Of a stretch of DNA of 64,000 nucleotides, positions 35,514 through 45,004 are shown piece by piece. Numbering within the stretch: position 1 is the stretch's first letter; the number at the start of each line of letters is the position of its first letter. The DNA is taken from NCBI GenBank assembly GCA_963678255.2, contig CAXXTW010000001.1, positions 1,116,001 to 1,180,000 of the forward strand, written 5' to 3'. A program made the position numbers and the translations under genes. This DNA is from G963678255 sp963678255 (lineage in GTDB: Bacteria > Cloacimonadota > Cloacimonadia > Cloacimonadales > WRIO01). Under the pieces are notes generated by a model. The model saw only the letters and a program-made list of their open reading frames with translations. It searched no databases and had not been told where the DNA came from.

Positions 35514-36080
35514 ATGAGTATCCAACAAATCCTCGAAGAAACGAATGCTTTACTTAAAGGGCATTTTAAACTTACCTCCGGAAAACACAGTGAATATTAC
35601 ATCGAAAAGATCAAAATTATTCATTATCCCGATAAAGTTCAACAATTATGTTCAGAATTGGTTAAACAATTAAAAGATATTGAAATTGACGTTGTTGTAG
35701 GTCCTGCTTATGGCGGAATTGCCCTTGCTTTTGAAGTAGCGAGACAATTAGGCAAAAAATTCGTTTTCTCTCAAAGAAAAGATGAAAAAATGTCTATTCG
35801 AAGTGGCTTTCAAATAAAACCTGGTGACAAAGCTATTATTGTTGAAGATATTATTACTACTGGTGGCTCTGTAAAAGAAGTATTAGAATTGCTTAAAGAA
35901 TACGAGATTGAAGTTCAGGCGGTTACCTGCATTGTTGATCGCTCTGGGGCTAAAGCTGATTTCGGTGTCCCCCTTATCTCACTTATGAGTATTAATTTTG
36001 AAACCTGGGAAGAACAAGATTGTCCTTTATGCCAAAAAGGTATTGACTTGATTAAACCAGGGGCCAGTGATAAGAAATAA
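35514..36080 (+). CDS. pyrE: Orotate phosphoribosyltransferase
   Basis: PyrE adds ribose phosphate to orotate in pyrimidine synthesis. 'LTSGKHSEYYIEK' is the N-terminal OPRT motif, 'VVGPAYGGIALAFEVARQLG' the core, and 'AIIVEDIITTGGSVKEVLEL' the PRPP-binding loop. At 188 residues it has the length of the PyrE type with the C-terminal 'CPLCQKGIDLIKPGA'. AAAGGAAAG precedes the ATG. Confidence 0.95.
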   Translation: MSIQQILEETNALLKGHFKLTSGKHSEYYIEKIKIIHYPDKVQQLCSELVKQLKDIEIDVVVGPAYGGIALAFEVARQLGKKFVFSQRKDEKMSIRSGFQIKPGDKAIIVEDIITTGGSVKEVLELLKEYEIEVQAVTCIVDRSGAKADFGVPLISLMSINFETWEEQDCPLCQKGIDLIKPGASDKK

Positions 36081-36090
36081 CGGAATTCCC

Positions 36091-37635
36091 ATGATTAGTA
36101 TTCTCCTTGATTTATTAGGTTGCAAAGCTGATAGAATTGATCTTATTCTCGAAAGTATTCGCTTCTTCCCTAAAAGATCGAATTTAAAATTTGTTTTTGT
36201 CTCTGACATTGAACCTACAGATGAATTTCTGCATATCAAAAATTGCCAATTCTGTGGTTATGATCTTAACCTTGAATGGTTTGTTGAAACAGAAAATATG
36301 CTCATTAATCTTTTCTATCTAAAAGACAAGTTTCAAGTTGATTCAATTATTAGTTTTAGATATTCTCAGGATTTAACTGAATTACCTGGTTATTACGAAA
36401 TTGTTACCCCTTTTCTAAACTTATACTCTCTTTCTGATAACATTGATCATCTTTATGAAATCCCTGACGAAAATATTCTAGCTATGTCTCTCAATAAACT
36501 TTGTCTGGATTTAACTAACAAAAATGTTAAAAATATTCAATTTATTCGCTCTCAAATAAATTACTATACCGAACTTGAAAATTATGTCCTTGATCAGTTA
36601 AAAATTCTCTTCAATGTTAAGGTTATTAATTATTTTGATTTTATGCATCAAACACAATTTGAAAATGAAAACTATATTTGTTTCTTCCCAAATAATATTA
36701 TCAATTATTTCACTCTCTCCATCCCTTCTAGCTATACTGTTATAAGTCATAAATTTAATTTTCCTGTATATTACTCTGATTCTCGCTTAAACGTTCAGAC
36801 TGGTTATAAACAACACTTAAGATTCACTATTCAATCTATTTTAGATTCTAATAACGAAAATTTAAGTCACATAACCAGTTATCGCTCTTTTGCTCGTTTG
36901 TATGATCAATATATGAATCATGTGGCTTATTCAAATTGGGTTGATTTTCTTTTACAACAATATCGAATGATAAAAAAGGAACCTCCAAAAGCTGTTCTTG
37001 AAATTGCTTGTGGAACAGGTTCTATTGCACATTTGTTCTCCGATTTAGTTCCAAATGTCTATGCCACGGATCAGTCTCCTGAAATGATGGATATCTGCCT
37101 TGAAAAAGGAAAATCTATTCATTCCTTCCAATCTGATATGACTGATTTTAACTTAAGGATCAAAACTGATTTTATTGTTTGCTTATTCGATAGTGTCAAT
37201 TATCTTACAGATAAAAACGCTGTCTTAAATCTTTTTAAAATGGTTACATTACATCTTGTTAAAGATGGTTTATTTATCTTTGATATCTCAACCTTGCTAA
37301 ATAGTGAAGAACACTTCGATGGTTTTATAAATCTCGAAGATTATGAAAATGCCTATGTCTTACATCAGGCTGATTATTTTAAAAAGAAAATGACTCAGGA
37401 AACAAATCTGAATATCTTTACTCGTACTTTTTTAAATTATCGTCGTGAAGATGAAATCCATCAACAAAAAGTATGGAAAGTAAAAGAACTTATTGAATTT
37501 ATTAACCTCTCCGAATTAACTCTTACTGGTATTTATGATATCAATAATTTAAACAATTTAATTAACTCCACTACTGAAAAACTCGATAGTAAATATTATA
37601 GATTATTCTTTGTACTTAGTAAAAATGATGATTGA
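36091..37635 (+). CDS. Methyltransferase with unknown N-terminal domain
   Basis: The C-terminal half (about 265-514) is a class I SAM-dependent methyltransferase with motif I 'VLEIACGTGSIAHLFSD' and 'YATDQSPEMMDICLEKG'. The N-terminal 260 residues are unrecognised; they look alpha/beta, with 'ILLDLLGCKADRIDLILESI' at the start. I choose the ATG at 36091; a GTG eight codons earlier overlaps pyrE and has no site. Substrate unknown. The gene overlaps rnhB by 11 bases, so it belongs to the operon. Confidence 0.78.
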   Translation: MISILLDLLGCKADRIDLILESIRFFPKRSNLKFVFVSDIEPTDEFLHIKNCQFCGYDLNLEWFVETENMLINLFYLKDKFQVDSIISFRYSQDLTELPGYYEIVTPFLNLYSLSDNIDHLYEIPDENILAMSLNKLCLDLTNKNVKNIQFIRSQINYYTELENYVLDQLKILFNVKVINYFDFMHQTQFENENYICFFPNNIINYFTLSIPSSYTVISHKFNFPVYYSDSRLNVQTGYKQHLRFTIQSILDSNNENLSHITSYRSFARLYDQYMNHVAYSNWVDFLLQQYRMIKKEPPKAVLEIACGTGSIAHLFSDLVPNVYATDQSPEMMDICLEKGKSIHSFQSDMTDFNLRIKTDFIVCLFDSVNYLTDKNAVLNLFKMVTLHLVKDGLFIFDISTLLNSEEHFDGFINLEDYENAYVLHQADYFKKKMTQETNLNIFTRTFLNYRREDEIHQQKVWKVKELIEFINLSELTLTGIYDINNLNNLINSTTEKLDSKYYRLFFVLSKNDD

Positions 37636-38275
37636 TTCTTCAAAATTATTCCTTAATGATGAATTATATTTAAAAAATTACCCTGTAATTTCTGGAACTG
37701 ATGAAGCTGGAAGAGGACCATTAGCTGGCCCTCTTGTCGTATCTTCCGTAATTTTTAAAAAAGGTTTCTATAATGATATCATAAATGATTCTAAAAAACT
37801 TAACGAAAAAAAAAGAAATGATCTATTTGACATTATTATTGAAAATTGTTTTGATTACTCTATTAGCATTGTTTCTTCAGAAAAGATTGATCAATTGAAT
37901 ATCCTTCAAGCTACTATGTTTGGTATGAAAGAAACAATTCTAAAATTAAAAGTCAAACCTGATTGCTCTCTGATTGATGGAAATAAAGTCCCATATATTG
38001 AAAACTATCTCTTAAAGCCAATCGTAAAAGGAGATTCTCTCCATGCCTGTATTGCAGCCGCTTCTATCTTGGCTAAAGTCACCAGAGATAGAATTATGAT
38101 TGAGTACGACCAACAATTTCCATTATATGGTTTCGCTAAACATAAGGGATATCCTACTAAAGAACATTTTCTCGCTTTGAGAAAACATGGCATTACTTCC
38201 ATCCATCGAAAATCGTATAAACCCGTCATGCAATTAACTCTTGAGGATTATTTTATCTATGATGAAAAAAATTAA
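37625..38275 (+). CDS. rnhB: Ribonuclease HII
   Basis: RNase HII removes RNA from RNA-DNA hybrids and single misincorporated ribonucleotides. The metal-binding signature 'GTDEAGRGPLAGPLV' is near residue 20. Further motifs are 'DSKKLNEKKR', 'SLIDGN' and 'HACIAAASILAKVTRDR'. The start is one of two adjacent ATGs that overlap the previous gene's end; no strong ribosome site is seen, so coupling is likely. Confidence 0.95.
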   Translation: MMIDSSKLFLNDELYLKNYPVISGTDEAGRGPLAGPLVVSSVIFKKGFYNDIINDSKKLNEKKRNDLFDIIIENCFDYSISIVSSEKIDQLNILQATMFGMKETILKLKVKPDCSLIDGNKVPYIENYLLKPIVKGDSLHACIAAASILAKVTRDRIMIEYDQQFPLYGFAKHKGYPTKEHFLALRKHGITSIHRKSYKPVMQLTLEDYFIYDEKN

Positions 38276-39563
38276 TATTATCGGCGCTGGTTTAGCTGGC
38301 TCTGAATGTGCCTTGCAATTAGCAGATAAAAATTGGAAAGTTTATCTTTATGAAATGAGACCCAAAAAACAAACTCCCGCTCATAAAACAGATCTTTTTG
38401 CTGAACTAGTTTGCTCTAATTCTCTAAAATCAAACTTGAACTCTACTTCATCAGGATTACTAAAAGCTGAATTAGATCTTCTAGATTGTAAACTTCTAAA
38501 TATTGCCAGATCAGTTTCTGTAGATGCTGGCAACGCTTTAGCTGTTGATAGAGATTTGTTTGCGCAAAAAGTTACTCAATTTATTAATAATCATCCCAAT
38601 ATTGAGGTCTTTCATGATGAAGTAACTGAATTATCTAAGGATTTAACCGTTTTGGCCACTGGTCCATTAACCTCAGATACTTTAACTGGGAAACTTATTG
38701 AGATAATTGGTAATGAACATTTGTATTTTTTTGATGCGATTGCACCTGTAATCTCAAAAGATTCTATTAATAATGAAATTGTTTTTTCAAAATCAAGATA
38801 CGATAAGGGTCCCTCTGATTACCTTAATTGCCCTTTTACAAAAGACGAATATTATAGATTTGTTGATGCCTTGATTTCTGGTGAAAAACATGAAGCAAAA
38901 GAATTTGAAAATCAATTCTTTCTAGATACTCAATACAAGTTTTATGAAAATTGTATGCCAATTGAAGCTATTGCCATGAAAGGTATTGATTCTTTACGCT
39001 TTGGTGTTTTGAGACCTGTCGGGCTTGAAGATCCAAGAACTGGTAAAAGAGCTTTTGCTGTGTTGCAACTGCGTATTGAAAATATGGGAACAACTGCTTA
39101 CAATCTGGTTGGATGTCAAACTATGCTTAAATTTGGTGCCCAAAAAGAAATCTTCCAGTTAATACCAGGCCTAGAGAATGCAGAATTTCTTAGATATGGG
39201 TCTATTCATAGAAATACTTTTTTGAATACTCCAAAAATATGCAATGATGACCTGAGTTTAAAAAACCTTCCAAATATCTACTTAGCTGGGCAAATTTCTG
39301 GTTTAGAAGGTTATGTTGAATCTATCTATGGGGGATTATTAGTCTCTAAAATTCTGTCTGAAAACCTTAAAAAACTTCCCTCTAACACTATTACTGGAAA
39401 GTTATGGGATCATCTCATTACTGAAACAGATAAATTCCTGCCTATGAATTCTAATTTTGGGATTCTTCCTGAATTAGATAAAAAATATGGGAAAAAAGAA
39501 AGAAAAGAAATCTATTCAAATAGATCTATTGAAGATCTAAAGATCTTTTTAAAAGGAGAGTAA
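38259..39563 (+). CDS. trmFO: Folate-dependent tRNA (uracil-54-C5)-methyltransferase TrmFO
   Basis: TrmFO makes m5U54 in tRNA with methylene-tetrahydrofolate and FAD. The FAD-binding 'NIIGAGLAGSECALQLA' is at the N-terminus. 'YEMRPKKQTPAHKTDLFAEL' and 'VCSNSLKSN' are TrmFO-specific, as is 'DAIAPVISKDSI'. I prefer an ATG of the 'MMKK' pair, with TGAGGA upstream, over a more upstream in-frame start. It overlaps rnhB by 17 bases and closes the housekeeping run. Confidence 0.96.
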   Translation: MMKKINIIGAGLAGSECALQLADKNWKVYLYEMRPKKQTPAHKTDLFAELVCSNSLKSNLNSTSSGLLKAELDLLDCKLLNIARSVSVDAGNALAVDRDLFAQKVTQFINNHPNIEVFHDEVTELSKDLTVLATGPLTSDTLTGKLIEIIGNEHLYFFDAIAPVISKDSINNEIVFSKSRYDKGPSDYLNCPFTKDEYYRFVDALISGEKHEAKEFENQFFLDTQYKFYENCMPIEAIAMKGIDSLRFGVLRPVGLEDPRTGKRAFAVLQLRIENMGTTAYNLVGCQTMLKFGAQKEIFQLIPGLENAEFLRYGSIHRNTFLNTPKICNDDLSLKNLPNIYLAGQISGLEGYVESIYGGLLVSKILSENLKKLPSNTITGKLWDHLITETDKFLPMNSNFGILPELDKKYGKKERKEIYSNRSIEDLKIFLKGE

Positions 39564-39568
39564 CCCTG

Positions 39569-40852
39569 ATGACTCTACATATGTATATCGCTCTTGGTAT
39601 TTTCTTGTTTGCTTATGTTCTTATTGCTCTGGAAACTTTTAATAAATTTATCACAGCTTTACTCGGCGGAGTAACTTTTATGATCTTAGGATATATTGAT
39701 CAGCAAAAAGCTTTCTCTCACTATGTTGACTGGAATGTGATTTTCCTGCTTATTGGAATGATGATCATGATGGGAATTATTAAAAATACTGGGGTTTTTC
39801 AATATGTCGCTATTTGGATTGCTAAAAAAGCAAAAGGAAATCCTGTAAAAATTATTATTATGCTGTTCTTTGTTACTGGTATATTTTCTGCCTTTTTAGA
39901 TAATGTGACAACGATTATAATAATGACACCTATTTCAATTTTAATTGCTGTCGAACTGGGGTTGTCTCCTATCCCCTTTGTGATAGCTCAGGTTTTTGCT
40001 TCCAATATTGGCGGAACTGCCACCCTTATTGGTGACCCACCCAATCTAATGATTGGAAGTGCTGCTAATTTGTCTTTTATGGACTTTGTTAAAAATCTTA
40101 CAGTAATTATTGCCATAAATATGGTGGTTACTGCAATTTTTTTATGGCTATTTTTCAGAAATAAAATGAAAGTGTCTAATGAAAGAAGAGCTAGATTAAT
40201 GGAATTTGATGAAAAACAAGCTATCCAAAATAAATTCGATTTAATCTTTGGATTAGGGGTTATTTCTCTTTTCTTAACTTTGTTTTTCCTTCAAGAATAT
40301 ACTTTATTTCTTCCTTCAACAATTGCTTTAATCTGTGCTGGGTTATTGTTGGTAAAATCAAGAAAAATGAATGTTGAAGAATTCCTCGCTAAAGAAATTG
40401 AATGGAGTACTATTTTGTTCTTTATCGGGTTGTTTATTATGGTCGGAGCTATCGAAGAAGTCGGACTTATTAAAAAATTCTCTGAAGCGGTTCTCTCTGT
40501 TACGCATGGAAGCTACAAATTAACTGGCGTTGTGATTATCTGGAGCTCTGGTATTGCTTCTGCATTTATTGATAACATCCCTTTTGTTGCCACCATGATC
40601 CCTCTGATTAAAAGTTTTGGGGTTAGTTTTGCCGGAAAAAATATTAATGGCTTGTGGTGGGCTTTATCTTTAGGAGCTTGCCTTGGAGGTAATGGAACAA
40701 TTGTTGGCGCCTCTGCAAATCTTATCGCGGTAGGGATTCTTAAAAAAAGTGGTTACAGAATCAGCTTCCTTAAATTTACTAAATATGGAGCTCTCTTAAC
40801 TATTATGAATCTGTCGATTTCTACTGTTTTCTTATTAGTATATTATTTATAA
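39569..40852 (+). CDS. ArsB/NhaD-type ion transporter, copy 1
   Basis: This 427-residue protein has about eleven membrane spans and belongs to the ion transporter superfamily that includes ArsB, NhaD and SLC13. The internal repeats typical of the fold are 'FLDNVTTIIIMTPISILIA' with 'NIGGTATLIGDPPNLMIG', and later 'AFIDNIPFVATMIPLI' with 'LGGNGTIVGASANLIA'. Both halves of the substrate pocket are present. Substrate unknown (arsenite, Na+/H+ or a carboxylate are the family's range). AAAGGAG precedes it. A close paralogue lies convergently on the other strand. Confidence 0.88.
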   Translation: MTLHMYIALGIFLFAYVLIALETFNKFITALLGGVTFMILGYIDQQKAFSHYVDWNVIFLLIGMMIMMGIIKNTGVFQYVAIWIAKKAKGNPVKIIIMLFFVTGIFSAFLDNVTTIIIMTPISILIAVELGLSPIPFVIAQVFASNIGGTATLIGDPPNLMIGSAANLSFMDFVKNLTVIIAINMVVTAIFLWLFFRNKMKVSNERRARLMEFDEKQAIQNKFDLIFGLGVISLFLTLFFLQEYTLFLPSTIALICAGLLLVKSRKMNVEEFLAKEIEWSTILFFIGLFIMVGAIEEVGLIKKFSEAVLSVTHGSYKLTGVVIIWSSGIASAFIDNIPFVATMIPLIKSFGVSFAGKNINGLWWALSLGACLGGNGTIVGASANLIAVGILKKSGYRISFLKFTKYGALLTIMNLSISTVFLLVYYL

Positions 40853-40861
40853 ACTCTTCTT

Positions 40862-42148
40862 TTAAAAGAAGAAAGCGCCTATATAGATACTGGATATTGC
40901 TAAGTTTATTATTGTGATTATTGCTCCATATTTAGTAAATTGCCAAAAACTTATTGGATAACCTGACTTTTTTGCTATACCTGCTGATATTACATTTGCT
41001 GATGCGCCTATTAATGTGCCGTTACCACCTAAACAAGCACCTAAAGATAATGACCACCATAATGGTAATACGGCTTGTTTTCCCAATACTGTACTCATCT
41101 TAGTTATTAATGGAATCATGGTGGCAACAAATGGAATATTATTTACAAATGCTGAGGCAATCCCAAATCCCCAAACAATAACGATTGAAGTACTTTTTAT
41201 ATCCCCTTTAGTTGATTGTAAAATCCAATGAGATATCTTTTCAATCACGCCCACTTCTTCCAAACCACCTACCAAAATAAATAGCCCTATAAAAAAGAAA
41301 ATGGATTCCCATTCTACTTCTTTTCCAAAAAACTCGCCTAAATCAAGATTCTTGTGATTTCTTATCATTAAAATAATTGCACAAAATAGTGCTATTGTGG
41401 CAGCATGTAAATGCAAAAGATCTTGAAGAAATAACATTGTGATAAATACTGCCATAACTATCCCTGAAAAAATCAATAATGAAACATCTTTTATCTGCTT
41501 TTTCTCCTCAAATTCAAGGATTCTCGCTTTTCTCTCATTATTTACTTGGAGCTTTTTTCTGAAAAAAAACCAAAAAATAGTTACTGATATTATCATTTCA
41601 AAACAAATAACTGGCGCAAGATTTTTAATAAAATCAATAAAAGTCAGATTCGCCGCACTGCCTATCATTAGATTCGGAGGATCACCTATAAGAGTAGCTG
41701 TTCCACCAATATTTGAAGCGATTGCTTGTGTGATCACAAAAGGTAAAGGTGATAATCCAAGCTCTATGGCAATTAGAATTGATATAGGGGTGATGATCAT
41801 GATTGTCGTCACATTATCCAAAAAAGCTGATAAAACCCCTGTTACAACAAATAGTAATACTAATATCCTGATAGGCTCACCTTTTGATACTTTAGCTGTC
41901 TTAATAGCTATGTACTGAAAGAGTCCTGTTGTCTTTATGATCCCTACCATAAACATCATTCCAATTAGCAGGAAAATCACATTCCAATCAATATAGTACG
42001 AAAATGCTTTGTTTTGATCGACTATTCCAAAGACTAGCATAAATATGCCACCTGCTAAGGCTACAATGACTTGATTTATTTTATTGTTTGTTAATAACCC
42101 AAAACATAGGATAAAAACACCTACAGCTAGTACGACCTGTAAATCCAT
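40862..42148 (-). CDS. ArsB/NhaD-type ion transporter, copy 2
   Basis: This is a paralogue of the gene just upstream, with the same length and motifs: 'FLDNVTTIMIITPISILIA', 'NIGGTATLIGDPPNLMIGSA', 'AFVNNIPFVATMIPLI' and 'LGGNGTLIGASANVIS'. Long stretches are the same residue for residue. One D is replaced in the second half ('AFVNNIP' against 'AFIDNIP' in copy 1), a possible change in ion binding. The two genes meet tail to tail with ten bases between; a short palindrome (tcttcttttaaaagaaga) there may end both transcripts. Confidence 0.88.
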   Translation of the reverse strand: MDLQVVLAVGVFILCFGLLTNNKINQVIVALAGGIFMLVFGIVDQNKAFSYYIDWNVIFLLIGMMFMVGIIKTTGLFQYIAIKTAKVSKGEPIRILVLLFVVTGVLSAFLDNVTTIMIITPISILIAIELGLSPLPFVITQAIASNIGGTATLIGDPPNLMIGSAANLTFIDFIKNLAPVICFEMIISVTIFWFFFRKKLQVNNERKARILEFEEKKQIKDVSLLIFSGIVMAVFITMLFLQDLLHLHAATIALFCAIILMIRNHKNLDLGEFFGKEVEWESIFFFIGLFILVGGLEEVGVIEKISHWILQSTKGDIKSTSIVIVWGFGIASAFVNNIPFVATMIPLITKMSTVLGKQAVLPLWWSLSLGACLGGNGTLIGASANVISAGIAKKSGYPISFWQFTKYGAIITIINLAISSIYIGAFFF

Positions 42149-42372
42149 TTATTCCCCCTTTTTATCTTTTCTCAATTATCCATTAATTATCTAAAATTTA
42201 CGCATTTAGCATAATACACTCTCTTAACTTTGTCGGCAAGTTAAAACTCTCTCAGTAACTGTCAATCTCTTTTTATCTGCTGTTTTTGAAATGAAATGTT
42301 TTCTTTTAAGGGTTATAAATTTAATTATTTGATGATATTGATTAGCATTGATTTAACTATTATAATATCAAA

Positions 42373-43578
42373 TTACTTCATATCGCGATGACGTTTTTTT
42401 CTCTCTTTCTGCTTTCTCCTCATAAAAATTAATAAAATTATTAATACTAAATTCAATAGTCCTACAAATAAATATGTAAAAGATGTCCCTTTTTTGTCTA
42501 ATGATAATCCAACTATTGGTGACAATATCGCAAAGGCTAAACTACCAGCTAAACTTACCACCGAAATGATTGTTGCTCTCTGTTCATCCTCCACATGATG
42601 ATTAATATAAAATCGCATTGTTGTGTTATACATTCCTCGAACGATTTGCTGAAGTGCTAATATTATGATCATGATGGGAAAAGCAAATAAGGCAGGAATT
42701 ATAAATGAGATAATCATCATAAATGCCAAGAATATTAATACTTGTCTGGGTCTTCTATCGTAATATTTGGCTCCTATATATTTTGAGGAGATGGCTGCTA
42801 CCATGTTAAAAAAGAAAAATATCATCCCATACCATATGATATCTATCTTCACATGTGTAAAATAGGGCTGATACAACCAAAAGGACACTCTTAAAGCAAA
42901 TCCCATTAACATCGAAAATAAGATCATCCAAAGAATTCTTGGAGTTGTTATCCCGATTTTTATACTTTGAAAAATATGTCTGGAATAACTGTTAGCACTT
43001 TTTACTCGATCTGGTTCAAAAAAACTCATTGAAAAAAATATTGAAAATGAAATAAATAACACACTTAACCAAAAAGGTAAATAAACTGACCATGTATATA
43101 AGATACTGCTGAATATTGATCCAACTCCCTGGCCAATAAATACCAATGATCCTGAATGTCCTTCATACTTTTGATATTCCTGTTTTCTTTCTAGTCTGTC
43201 TAAACTTTCATATAAAATTGCAGAATCTGCACCGCTGGTAAAGGTTATTCCCAATCCAAAAATTATCTCTGCTAAAGCAAATATATAAAATGATTTATAC
43301 AAAATATATAATGTTAGTCCCAGCATCATACATAATGATCCTAATATTAACGATAACCGTCTGGATAATCTGTCTGCTATCGTTCCAGTTGGTATTTCAA
43401 ATAAAAACACTGCTATTGCTGAGATTGATTGTAGAGTTAATATCTGTGTGTAATTTAACCCCTTAAATAACATAAAAGGAATTAATATTGGACCTATAAT
43501 CATCATGCTGACCCAAAAACGATATTGAGTATAAAGCTTTAAATTTCTTTGATATTTCTTAATCAAGTATTCTTTCAT
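42373..43578 (-). CDS. Major facilitator superfamily transporter
   Basis: This is a 401-residue protein with about twelve membrane spans. The MFS loop 2-3 motif is recognisable as 'GTIADRLSRRLSLILGSLCM', and 'GVGSIFSSILYTWSVYLPFW' lies after span 5. The substrate cannot be told. Its ATG overlaps the stop of the relA fragment, so it was cotranscribed with the intact relA gene and may now be affected by the IS66 insertion upstream. Confidence 0.87.
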   Translation of the reverse strand: MKEYLIKKYQRNLKLYTQYRFWVSMMIIGPILIPFMLFKGLNYTQILTLQSISAIAVFLFEIPTGTIADRLSRRLSLILGSLCMMLGLTLYILYKSFYIFALAEIIFGLGITFTSGADSAILYESLDRLERKQEYQKYEGHSGSLVFIGQGVGSIFSSILYTWSVYLPFWLSVLFISFSIFFSMSFFEPDRVKSANSYSRHIFQSIKIGITTPRILWMILFSMLMGFALRVSFWLYQPYFTHVKIDIIWYGMIFFFFNMVAAISSKYIGAKYYDRRPRQVLIFLAFMMIISFIIPALFAFPIMIIILALQQIVRGMYNTTMRFYINHHVEDEQRATIISVVSLAGSLAFAILSPIVGLSLDKKGTSFTYLFVGLLNLVLIILLIFMRRKQKERKKRHRDMK

Positions 43579-44996
43579 TTTAAACCCATTAATAAATTAT
43601 CTTTTATCACTTTCTCTATCCCTGGTATCCTTTTTAATCTTGATAATAATAGATCTATTTCATGTAATTGATGAACAGCTAAACGATAATTTAATATTAT
43701 AATATTATCTTGTGTTTTCCTATTTGTTTCTGTGGCTTTTATCCGATATCGAGCAAATATGCCTAATATATCAAATGTAATTCTGGCTCTGTTCTTTGCT
43801 GTAACACTAATATTTACTACTAAACTAGGTAAGTTTTCTTCTTCATCTTTTTTGCTCCATTGAAGTTGAACTACTCTCTCAGGCTCTGCATTACATTGAG
43901 TGATAAATGAAGGATTGTGGCAGTTAGCTTGATGAACACTGATCCCTCTTCCTCTTGTAATATAACCAATAACCTCATCTCCTGGTATCGGATGACAGCA
44001 TAAAGCAAAATTGATCATCAAATTGTTTATTTCTCCAAGCTTTATTAAAAAGGTACTATGTTTTGATAAGTCTGGATTCTCTTCTTTTGTTACATTCACA
44101 GGTTTGTCTTTTTCTATATATGCTTGCTTGATTTGAGAAAATAAAAGCTTTCCTGTACCTAATAAATAATATAAACTTATCTTATCATTCACCTTTACCA
44201 ATCGGGATAATTCTGTTATCTCCTCCTCAGTTTTAATCTTCCAGTGTAGCTTACGACATCTTTTTTCAAAGATCTCATGACCTAATTTTATGGCATCTTC
44301 TCGTTCTTTATTACGTATCCATTGTGTTAGTTTCTGCTTGGCTCTTGATGACTTTAATATTTTCAACCAATCTTTGCTTGGATTAGCTTCTGTAGAGGTT
44401 AAAACTTCAACAATATCTCCATCTTTTAATATCGCTCGTAAAGAAGTATGTTTTCCGTTGATCTTAGCACCTATACATCTAAATCCCACTTCTGTATGGA
44501 TGGCAAAAGCAAAATCTAAAGGTGTTGAGTCTTTAGGTAATTTTATATAATCTTCTTCTGGTGTGACGACTATTAAGTAATCTGGTTGAAGATTTAACTT
44601 TAATAATTCTAAGAATTCCTCAGAGTTTTCTGTTTTTGTTTTTAATAAATTCTTTATCCAATCAAGTCTAGTATTCTCTTGCTCATTTTCTGTCTTTTCT
44701 CCTTTAATAAAAGATTGTTTATAACGCCAATGAGCTGCAATCCCTTCTTCTGCAAATAAGTGCATTTGTCTGGTTCTTATTTGAAATTCTATCTTCTTTT
44801 GTCCTGGCCCATTTACCACTGTATGTAATGATTGATACCCATTTGCTTTGGGTCTTAAGATATAATCTTTAAATCTTTTTTCTGTATGATCAAATAAAGT
44901 GTGGATTTCTGCTAATGCAAAATAACAATCATCTATACTATTGGTAAGTATTCTGATTCCTATAAAATCGTATATTTCAGAATAAGGTACCTTTCT
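43575..44996 (-). pseudogene. relA: RelA/SpoT homologue, C-terminal part cut off by IS66
   Basis: This carries most of the (p)ppGpp synthetase domain ('YDFIGIRILT', 'RPKANGYQSLHT', 'IEFQIRTRQMH'), the TGS domain ('LPKDSTPLDFAFAIHTEVG'), the zinc-finger-like 'CCHPIPGDEVIGYITRGRG' and the C-terminal ACT domain. The frame is open from the IS66 target duplication to the stop. Reading back into the IS end meets a TAG within four codons, and the first ATG inside is at 44819, beyond key synthetase residues. A functional synthetase is therefore not expected. Joining it to the N-terminal part restores a 728-residue protein. Confidence 0.93.
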
Positions 44997-45004
44997 GATT
45001 AATC
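44997..45004. repeat. IS66 target-site duplication, left copy
   Basis: GATTAATC, eight bases, is repeated directly at 46617-46624. It is itself palindromic. Confidence 0.93.
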
